From Chthoniobacterales bacterium (lineage in GTDB: Bacteria > Verrucomicrobiota > Verrucomicrobiia > Chthoniobacterales > UBA10450): DNA of 55,718 nucleotides. Shown one piece after another: positions 27,075-33,851 of this stretch. The translations under genes and the position numbers were made by a program. Position 1 is the stretch's first letter. Each line of letters begins with the position of its first letter. The DNA lies in contig JACDGS010000027.1 in assembly GCA_013821455.1 (NCBI GenBank), forward strand, positions 1 to 55,718. Reading direction: 5' to 3'. The notes beneath the pieces were generated by a model. It did no database searches, was not told the origin of the DNA, and saw only the letters and a program-made list of their open reading frames with translations.

Positions 27075-27856
27075 AACGCTGGCTCTCACGGCGCAAACGC
27101 GCACTCGTGGAATGCGCGCCGATCAGCGAGGCGCCGCCTAACGATCGCGCCATGCGTTCGGCGCTCGAGACGGCGCGCACCATTCCCGAAGCCGCGGCCA
27201 GCCTAACGACGCAACAGCAATTCGATCAGGCACTGGCCCGGCTGGTCGGCCAAATCGAGGTCCCGCGGGTGGCGGCGGAGTGGCGGGTCAATGTCGCGTC
27301 GATCAAGGGCATGAAGCGGAGTTGGAAAAAGACTGCGGCCCATCCCGCCATCCTGGCGACGGTGCTCGCTGTGCTCGTGATGGCCGGGCTGACGGTTTAT
27401 TTCCTGAATGAACGCCTGCATGAATTTCCCGGGTCGGTCACGGCGAAAAAAATGCTCGTGGTGGCGAGCAACACCCGGCGCGCGCAGCTCGATCCGCTCG
27501 ATACCGACGCGATTAATCTGGGGGATTATTTTTTCATGAAATTTCAGCTTGAGCACTTCGATGTTCCGATGTCGCTGGCGGATTTGCGCGCGACCGGCGC
27601 GCGGGTTTTCGACGACGATGAGGGTCATCGCGTGGCGCAGGTGTCGCTGGCGGAGAGTGGGATGCAATTTTTTCTCTATCCGGCCGAACGGCCGAGTGCA
27701 GAGAGTGCGGCGACCGCAAAGAAGATGCGCTGGCGTTATGTCGAGGATGAAGGCTGGTCCGGCGCGGTCGAGGAACACAATGGAGTTTGCTTTATGGTCG
27801 CGATGCGCGGGAGCAAGGAAGATCTGGAGCCTTATTTGACGAGTCGCGCGAAGTGA
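27071..27856 (+). CDS. Membrane protein, probable anti-sigma partner
   Basis: 261 residues from MKRWLSRRKRA at 27071. The cytoplasmic N-terminal ~85 residues precede one membrane helix (ILATVLAVLVMAGLTVYFL), then an outer domain of about 150 residues. No zinc-binding HxxxCxxC motif is seen, so it is not a classical ZAS anti-sigma factor. Translational overlap with the sigma-like gene is the main reason for the call. Confidence 0.6.
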   Translation: MKRWLSRRKRALVECAPISEAPPNDRAMRSALETARTIPEAAASLTTQQQFDQALARLVGQIEVPRVAAEWRVNVASIKGMKRSWKKTAAHPAILATVLAVLVMAGLTVYFLNERLHEFPGSVTAKKMLVVASNTRRAQLDPLDTDAINLGDYFFMKFQLEHFDVPMSLADLRATGARVFDDDEGHRVAQVSLAESGMQFFLYPAERPSAESAATAKKMRWRYVEDEGWSGAVEEHNGVCFMVAMRGSKEDLEPYLTSRAK

Positions 27857-27884
27857 TTTGTGGCGGAGATGTCCGGTCGCTCAC

Positions 27885-27922
27885 GGCATCCTTCGACTTC
27901 GCTGCGCTTCGCTTGGGATGAC
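27885..27922. repeat. Half copy of the GTCATCCTGAG palindromic element
   Basis: Contains CATCCTTCGACTTCGCTGCG and ends GGGATGACA, equal to one arm of the family; the opposite arm is missing. It follows the anti-sigma-like gene. Confidence 0.65.
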
Positions 27923-27996
27923 AACTGTGGCCTTTCTCCGGGCGGTCGGATGCGTTGACACGACTGGCGGCGCATTCAACTTTATCGGCTCGCGTC

Positions 27997-28068
27997 GCCA
28001 GGGTAGCTCAGTGGTAGAGCAGGGGACTCATAAGCCCTTGGTCGGGAGTTCAACTCTCCCCTCTGGCA
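27997..28068 (+). tRNA. tRNA with CAT anticodon (elongator Met or Ile2)
   Basis: A complete cloverleaf: acceptor GCCAGGG / CTCTGGC with discriminator A, D arm GCTCAGTGGTAGAGC, anticodon loop CTCATAA, T arm GGGAGTTCAACTCTCCC. It has a normal 1-72 pair, so it is not the initiator. The ACUCAUAA context also fits the lysidine-modified tRNA-Ile2, and sequence alone does not decide. Confidence 0.9.
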
Positions 28069-28105
28069 CTTTCTCGCGTGGGATTTTCTTCGCGGCCGAG
28101 ATTGA

Positions 28106-28129
28106 CAATGAATGAACGTTCATTCATTG
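28106..28129. promoter_or_regulatory. 24-bp perfect palindromic operator upstream of the TetR gene
   Basis: CAATGAATGAAC followed by its exact reverse complement. A TTGACA (28103-28108) overlaps its left edge as a possible -35 element. It lies 12 bp before the TetR start. Its form, a 24-bp near-promoter palindrome with TGAATGA half sites, is typical of TetR/AcrR autoregulation, so the whole efflux operon is probably repressed from here. Confidence 0.8.
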
Positions 28130-28141
28130 TGCGCTTCCGCG

Positions 28142-28774
28142 ATGTCCGAAAAAACCCTGACCCTTTCTCTCGATCGGCGCGAACAGATTCTGGAAGCGGC
28201 CATGACTTGCTTCGCGGAATGCGGGTTTCACCAAACCAGCATGCACGACATCAGCGCGAAAGCCGGGATCAGCGTCGGCTTGATCTACCGCTATTTCAAA
28301 AGCAAAGAAGAGATGATCGCCGCCCTCGCGGCGGAGCATAAAAAGGACATCGCCTCTCTCCTCGAACGCGCGGCGGACGCGCCCAGTTTGCTCGAGGCGA
28401 TGGAGGTGATCTTCACCTCGCATTGTTGCGCGAGGTCGCCTCACATTCTCTCCGCTTTTGTGGTTGATCTCTTCGCGGAGGCGAGCAGGAATCGGCGCGT
28501 GGCGAAGATCGTGCGTAGCGTCATGCGGACAAAAGCCGCAGGCGTGGCCGCGCTCATCGCCCGCTCGCCGGAATTGAAAAAGGCGAAATCCGGGCTCGAC
28601 GCGCAAGCGATTGCGGAAATGATTTTCGCGCTGAATGATGGCACGATGATGCGCAGCGTCCTTTCTCCCGCGAATGTTTCTGTGAGCCAGCAACGGGAAG
28701 GCCAACTGAAAGTCGCGCGCTCCCTTTGGCATCTCCTTTTTAGTCACACATCCCATGGAAACGGTCACCGCTAG
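28142..28774 (+). CDS. TetR/AcrR-family repressor of the efflux operon
   Basis: 210 residues from MSEKTLTLSLDRREQ at 28142. The N-terminal HTH is typical (REQILEAAMTCFAECGFHQT, then DISAKAGISVGLIYRYFKSK). The C-terminal ligand domain is not assignable. It is first in the operon and overlaps the fusion-protein gene by about 20 bp. The palindrome at 28106-28129 is the likely operator. Confidence 0.9.
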   Translation: MSEKTLTLSLDRREQILEAAMTCFAECGFHQTSMHDISAKAGISVGLIYRYFKSKEEMIAALAAEHKKDIASLLERAADAPSLLEAMEVIFTSHCCARSPHILSAFVVDLFAEASRNRRVAKIVRSVMRTKAAGVAALIARSPELKKAKSGLDAQAIAEMIFALNDGTMMRSVLSPANVSVSQQREGQLKVARSLWHLLFSHTSHGNGHR

Positions 28775-29960
28775 ATTACCTCAACGTTCAGTCAGCGGCC
28801 TCGGCGCGCCTCCTCCTCCGCGACGGAGTCAAAAAGGCCCGATCTTCTGGGTCATTCTCGGCTTAGTCCTGATTTTTCTTCTCTTTGCCGGGATTAAGGT
28901 TTTGCAGTTCATGACCATGGGCAAGGCGTTCGCGAAGATGGTTCCGCCGCCCACGACGGTGACGAGCGCGGTAGTGAAGGAAGAGAATTGGCAACCCGCT
29001 CTGCGCGCGGTTGGTTCGATCTCGCCGGTGCAGGGCGCGACGATCAGCGCCGAGCTGGCCGGTCGCGTGGACGAAATTAATTTTGAGTCGGGTGGCCAAG
29101 TGGAAAAGGGACAGCCTTTGCTCAAGCTCGATGTTGCGTCCGAAGAAGCGCAGTTCCGTTCCGCCAAAGCCGAAGCTGCCTTGGCGAAAGCGGAGCTGGA
29201 TCGCTCGACCGACCTGTCCAAGGGCAGCGTCATTTCGAAATCAGAGTTCGACACTGCGCAGGCGAAGTTCGATGCGGCGCAGGCGGCGGTCGATAACATG
29301 CAGGCGATTATCAATAAGAAGGCGATTCGCGCGCCGTTCGCGGGCGTGGCTGGAATTCGCTACGTGAATCCCGGGCAGATGGTCGCGGTGGGCGACAAGC
29401 TTGTAACGCTGCAAACGCTCGACCAGGTCTTCGTCGATTTCTCGCTGCCGCAGGATGAGCTTTCCAAAATCGTGGTGGGCCAGAAGGTCAGTATTACCAC
29501 TGACGCGATTCCCGGCCGGGAGTTTGGCGGTACACTTACGGCGATCAATTCCGCGATCGATACGGCGACCCGCAGCGTGCAGTTGCAGGCAACCCTTGAG
29601 AACAAGGATCACAGTTTGCGCGCGGGGATGTTCGCCCGCGTGCAGCTCCTTCTCCCGGAGAAAAATTTGACGCTCTACATTCCCGCGACCGCGGTGGCTT
29701 ACGCTCCGTTCGGCGATTCGGTTTACGTGATCGAGAAGAAGCAGAACGAGAAAACGAAAAAAGATGAACTCATTTTGCGTCAGCAATTCGTCCGGCTCGG
29801 TGAGACACGCGGCGATTTCGTGGCTGTCACCGGGGGAGTGAAAAAAGGTCAGGAAATTGTGAGCACGGGTGCATTTAAATTGCGCAACGGCATGGACGTG
29901 GCGGTGGATAATACTCTCGCTCCCAAAGCGCAGCTGGCTCCCGCGCCCGACGATACCTAA
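28755..29960 (+). CDS. RND efflux membrane fusion protein (AcrA/MexA type)
   Basis: 401 residues. An N-terminal cytosolic stretch and membrane anchor (FWVILGLVLIFLLFAGIKVL) are followed by the split lipoyl domain (GSISPVQGATISAELAGRVD and ...RAPFAGVAGIRYVNPGQMVA), a coiled-coil hairpin rich in Ala/Lys, and the beta-barrel and membrane-proximal domains. It is anchored by the helix, not by a lipid. It links the RND pump to an outer-membrane channel, which is not encoded here. The stop TAA is part of a CCTAACGA copy, and another copy follows ten bases later. Confidence 0.92.
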   Translation: METVTARLPQRSVSGLGAPPPPRRSQKGPIFWVILGLVLIFLLFAGIKVLQFMTMGKAFAKMVPPPTTVTSAVVKEENWQPALRAVGSISPVQGATISAELAGRVDEINFESGGQVEKGQPLLKLDVASEEAQFRSAKAEAALAKAELDRSTDLSKGSVISKSEFDTAQAKFDAAQAAVDNMQAIINKKAIRAPFAGVAGIRYVNPGQMVAVGDKLVTLQTLDQVFVDFSLPQDELSKIVVGQKVSITTDAIPGREFGGTLTAINSAIDTATRSVQLQATLENKDHSLRAGMFARVQLLLPEKNLTLYIPATAVAYAPFGDSVYVIEKKQNEKTKKDELILRQQFVRLGETRGDFVAVTGGVKKGQEIVSTGAFKLRNGMDVAVDNTLAPKAQLAPAPDDT

Positions 29961-29986
29961 CGAGCGCCTAACGAACTCGCTTCCGC

Positions 29987-32900
29987 GTGAATTCCTTCAC
30001 TGATCTCTTTATTCGCCGCCCGGTGCTGGCGATCGTCGTCAGTCTCGTCATCATCATTGCGGGGCTGCAGGCGATCTCTTCGCTCAACGTTAGGCAGTAT
30101 CCGCGCAGCGACATCGCCTCGGTTTCGGTGACGACGGTTTACGTGGGCGCGAGTGCTGATCTGGTCCGCGGTTTCATCACTACGCCGCTGGAGCGCGCCA
30201 TCGCCGCAGCGGATGGGATCGACTATTTGCAATCGACGAGCGCGCAAGGCGTCTCGACCATCACGGCCCATCTCAAGCTCAACTACGACTCGACCAAGGC
30301 GCTCTCCGAGATCAGCTCGAAGGTTAATCAGGTGCGCAACGACCTGCCGCCAGAGGCCGAGATTCCGGTGATTAATATTGAGCCGGCCGATTCGCAATTC
30401 GCTTCGGCTTATCTCAGCTTCACCTCCGATATTCTCAAAGCGAACGAGATCACCGATTATCTCACTCGCATCGTCCAGCCGCGCCTGACCGCAATCGCCG
30501 GCGTGCAGCAGGCGCAGATTCTCGGCGGCCGCACTTTCGCCATGCGCATCTGGTTAAAACCGGATCGGATGGCCGCGCTCAACGTCAGTCCGGCCCAAGT
30601 GCGGCAGGCGCTCGGCGCGAATAATTTTCTCTCCGCGCTCGGCAGCACCAAAGGCTCGCTCGTACAGGTCGATCTCACGGCTAACACCGACCTGCATTCG
30701 GTGAAGGATTTCCAAAATCTCGTCGTTAGGCAGGAGAATAATGTTCTCGTTAGGCTGGGCGACATCGCGGACGTTGTCCTCGGCGCGGAGAATTATGATT
30801 CGGAGGTGCGCTTCTCGGGCGAGCGCGCCGTTTTCATGGGCATCTTTGTGTTGCCAAACGCCAACGCAATCGACGTCGTCAAGCGCGTGCGCGCCGATCT
30901 TGCGGATATCCAGAAGGAGCTGCCCACCGGCCTGCAGGGCCGCATCGCCTACGACGGCACGGAATACATCAACACCGCGATCCACGACGTCTTTCACACT
31001 CTGCTCGAGACGCTGCTCATTGTGGTCATCGTTATCTTCCTTTTCCTCGGCTCGTGGCGCTCGGTTATCATTCCGTTGGTCGCGATTCCGATTTCGCTCA
31101 TCGGCGGAGTCTTTTTGATGCAGGTATTTGGCTTCACGATCAATCTGCTCACGCTGCTCGCGATCGTGCTGTCGGTAGGGTTGGTGGTGGATGACGCCAT
31201 CGTCGTGGTGGAAAATGTCGAACGACATTTGCGTGACGGTCTCAGCCCGCTGGACGCGTCATTGTTGGGCGCGCGCGAATTGATCGGCCCGATCATCGCG
31301 ATGACGATTACGCTCGCGGCGGTTTACATTCCGATCGGACTGCAAGGCGGACTTACCGGCACGCTCTTTCGGGAGTTCGCCTTCACCCTTGCGGGCGCAG
31401 TGGCGATTTCCGGCGTGGTCGCGCTCACGCTTTCACCGATGATGACGGCGACTTTTCTGCGGGCGGGCGAGAGCGAGCATGGCTTCTCCGGCCGGGTCAA
31501 CCGCTCCTTCGATCGCCTGCGCGATTGGTATGGCCGCAAGCTCGACCGCACTCTGCAAATGCGTCCAGCCGTTTACACCGCGTGGATTGGCCTTTCTCTA
31601 ATCGCGGCGATCCTGGCTTACGTCTCTTTCACGATGAACAAAGAGCTCGCGCCGCAGGAAGATCAGGGCGTCATCTTCGGCATCATCAACGCGCCGGCCG
31701 ATTCGACCATGGAGCAAACCCAAACCTACGCCGATGCGGTGGGAAAAGTTTTCCGCAGCTTCCCGCAGGCAGACTTTACTTTTCAGCTCACTTTTCCGTC
31801 GAGCGGTTTTGGCGGCATGGTGCTGAAGCCGTGGAACCAGCGCAAGGAAACTGCCTTTCAATTATTGCCGCAGGCGCAGGCTAAGCTGGGTGGGATTCCC
31901 GGGATCGAAATCTTTCCCGTCATGCCTCCAGCTCTTCCTGGTGGCGGCCAATTCCCGGTGGAGTTTGTGATGCTCTCGACCGCGGAGCCGGAGCAAATGC
32001 TTGTCCTGGCGAACCAGCTCAAAGACGTCGCGGTAAAAAGCGGGAAGTTTTTCTTCCCACCGATCATTGATACCCGGATCGATCAGCCGCAGGCCGAGCT
32101 CGTGATCGATCACGATAAAGCCGCCGCGCTTGGATTGAACTTGCAGCAGGTTGGCGCGGACGTTTCCGACATGCTCGGCGGCAACTATGTCAACCGCTTC
32201 GACATTGCCGGGCGCGCCTACAAAGTCATTCCGCAAATAAAGCGCGTTGATCGGCTCAATCCGGATCAGCTCAAAAATATCTACGTCACCGGGCCGAATA
32301 ACCAACTCATCCAGCTCAGTACCATCGCCACTGTTCGGACAAAGGTGGTGCCGCGCTCGCTCAACCGTTTGCAACAGCTCAACGCCATCACGATCAGCGG
32401 TGTCGCCGGCGTTCCGATCGATCAGGCGCTGAAGATTTTTGAAGACGAAGCCGCGCACATTCTGCCGAAGGGTTACTCGATCGATTACACCGGCGAGTCG
32501 CGCCAGCTCCGCGTTGAGGGCAACAAATTTATCCCAGCGTTCTGTCTTGCCGTTGTTCTCATTTTTCTCGTCCTCGCGGCCCAGTTTAACAGCTTCCGCG
32601 ACCCGCTCATTATTCTTACTGGCTCGGTTCCTCTCGCCATGTTCGGCGCGCTTATTTTTACCTTCCTCAGGATGCCAAACCCAAACATCCCTTTCTTCAC
32701 CAACGGCTGGACCACGACCTTCAACATCTATTCGGAAGTTGGCTTGGTTACCCTCGTCGGTTTGATTTCCAAAAACGCCATCCTCATCGTCGAATTCGCG
32801 AACAAGCTGCAACAGACCGGTCTGGACAAGGTCGCCGCCGTCGCCGAGGCGGCACGAACACGCTTGCGCCCGATTCTCATGACGACCATCGCGACGGTCG

Positions 32901-33124
32901 CGGGCCACTTCCCGTTAGTTCTTGTTACGGGTGCGGGCGCGAAGGCGCGTAACTCAATCGGTCTCGTCCTTGTCGGGGGAATGAGCATAGGAACGATCTT
33001 CACCTTGTTCATAGTCCCGTCGATCTATGTCCTAATCGCGCGCACTCACAACGAGGGTGTTCCCGAGAAAACTCCAGAGCCGGCTGTTACTCCCTCGCGC
33101 CAGCGAGAGTTAGTCGAAGTATAG
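29987..33124 (+). CDS. RND multidrug efflux transporter, HAE1 type
   Basis: 1045 residues from GTG 29987 (NSFTDLFIRRPVLAIVVSLV). Twelve membrane helices and two large periplasmic loops. GLVVDDAIVVVENVERHL carries the Asp-Asp proton relay of TM4. SISPMM-like and LISKNAILIVEFANKL segments are also present. The tandem organisation TetR-MFP-RND is that of AcrAB/MexAB-like pumps exporting hydrophobic drugs; the substrate range is unknown. A hairpin with the repeated motif in its loop follows at 33142. Confidence 0.95.
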   Translation: MNSFTDLFIRRPVLAIVVSLVIIIAGLQAISSLNVRQYPRSDIASVSVTTVYVGASADLVRGFITTPLERAIAAADGIDYLQSTSAQGVSTITAHLKLNYDSTKALSEISSKVNQVRNDLPPEAEIPVINIEPADSQFASAYLSFTSDILKANEITDYLTRIVQPRLTAIAGVQQAQILGGRTFAMRIWLKPDRMAALNVSPAQVRQALGANNFLSALGSTKGSLVQVDLTANTDLHSVKDFQNLVVRQENNVLVRLGDIADVVLGAENYDSEVRFSGERAVFMGIFVLPNANAIDVVKRVRADLADIQKELPTGLQGRIAYDGTEYINTAIHDVFHTLLETLLIVVIVIFLFLGSWRSVIIPLVAIPISLIGGVFLMQVFGFTINLLTLLAIVLSVGLVVDDAIVVVENVERHLRDGLSPLDASLLGARELIGPIIAMTITLAAVYIPIGLQGGLTGTLFREFAFTLAGAVAISGVVALTLSPMMTATFLRAGESEHGFSGRVNRSFDRLRDWYGRKLDRTLQMRPAVYTAWIGLSLIAAILAYVSFTMNKELAPQEDQGVIFGIINAPADSTMEQTQTYADAVGKVFRSFPQADFTFQLTFPSSGFGGMVLKPWNQRKETAFQLLPQAQAKLGGIPGIEIFPVMPPALPGGGQFPVEFVMLSTAEPEQMLVLANQLKDVAVKSGKFFFPPIIDTRIDQPQAELVIDHDKAAALGLNLQQVGADVSDMLGGNYVNRFDIAGRAYKVIPQIKRVDRLNPDQLKNIYVTGPNNQLIQLSTIATVRTKVVPRSLNRLQQLNAITISGVAGVPIDQALKIFEDEAAHILPKGYSIDYTGESRQLRVEGNKFIPAFCLAVVLIFLVLAAQFNSFRDPLIILTGSVPLAMFGALIFTFLRMPNPNIPFFTNGWTTTFNIYSEVGLVTLVGLISKNAILIVEFANKLQQTGLDKVAAVAEAARTRLRPILMTTIATVAGHFPLVLVTGAGAKARNSIGLVLVGGMSIGTIFTLFIVPSIYVLIARTHNEGVPEKTPEPAVTPSRQRELVEV

Positions 33125-33141
33125 ACGCCCGGCCAGCGAAG

Positions 33142-33163
33142 CCTTTAGCCTAACGACTAAAGG
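33142..33163 (+). terminator. Hairpin after the RND gene with the motif as loop
   Basis: CCTTTAG (33142-33148) and CTAAAGG (33157-33163) form a perfect 7-bp stem whose 8-nt loop is CCTAACGA. It lies 18 bp after the operon's last stop codon. Confidence 0.6.
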
Positions 33164-33375
33164 AAGATGTGAGAGCAAGGGTTAAACGGAAGGAACCGCA
33201 CCCGAGTTGAAAAGATTCGCCTGTTTGAGTTTTTGTCCATCACACCGGCTTTCACTGTACCGCGCCGCTATGGCCTAACGAGAATAAGACCAGCCGGCTT
33301 ATCCACGCGGAATGTCGGGACACCCTTTCCAAAAGTGGTGGATCGTGAAATCGCCGAGCGAAGTTGAGGAGGGAA

Positions 33376-33449
33376 TTGCGGGGGCGGGATTTGAACCCGC
33401 GGCCTTCAGGTTATGAGCCTGACGAGCTACCAGACTGCTCCACCCCGCG
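33376..33449 (-). tRNA. Initiator tRNA-fMet (CAT)
   Basis: On the minus strand: C1 opposite A72 (unpaired, the initiator mark), acceptor GCGGGG, D arm with A11:U24, anticodon loop CTCATAA, discriminator A. The anticodon stem is TCAGG/CCTGA, so pair 29:41 is A-U rather than the G-C of the canonical three-GC stem. 74 nt, no encoded CCA. Confidence 0.95.
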
Positions 33450-33583
33450 ATCTTTGAGAGCAGCATTATCATCGCGTTTTTGAGGAACGCAAACTCAGAA
33501 ATGCTTCAGGCAAACAAGGCGGACAAATTACTTGCCGCTTCGATCTTCAGAGGCAAGATATATGCCCGTTCGCGACGGGAAAT

Positions 33584-33618
33584 TCCAGCGTAGCTCAGTG
33601 GTAGAGCGATCGGCTGTT
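33584..33618 (+). pseudogene. 5' half of a tRNA-Asn gene (left copy of a 35-bp direct repeat)
   Basis: Identical over 35 bp to positions 37088-37122 of the intact tRNA-Asn gene. It covers the acceptor 5' strand, D arm and anticodon loop up to GTT, then diverges abruptly (CACAGG instead of AACCGA). This is the signature of an integration event at the tRNA gene with the target partly duplicated, although the duplicated half is the 5' one. Confidence 0.85.
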
Positions 33619-33851
33619 CACAGGACCTCGGTCGAATCTCTCATTTTCTCTCACGTGTTCGCACGTTATCATGCGAGGGCAACCGCATCGGACACGCTTT
33701 CTCACGTGTTCTCTGGTATGCTTAAAATTGGCTCATCAGAATCAGATTGAGTATCAGAAGTGCTCCCCCGAGCGCGAATCACACGCGCCAACTCAAGGCA
33801 TTCGTTCGGTCCTGCCGGACGCAGCACGTGCCAATCTCCAGGCTGGACCTA
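33619..33851. other. Islet left flank without recognised genes
   Basis: About 230 bp between the tRNA half and the end of the FN3-protein gene. TCTCACGTGTTC occurs twice (near 33650 and 33702) as direct repeats, possibly recombinase arm sites. No open reading frame of interest and no GCCTAACGA copies. Confidence 0.4.

Noticed and set aside
31862-32908. 348-codon minus-strand open frame opposite the RND transporter
   Set aside because: It is the antisense reading of conserved RND coding sequence in a GC-rich genome; no recognisable protein.
27997-33449. The two CAT-anticodon tRNAs flanking the RND operon as att sites of a mobile element
   Set aside because: They are different tRNAs (elongator/Ile2 and initiator) in opposite orientation with no shared repeat, and the operon contains native motif copies.
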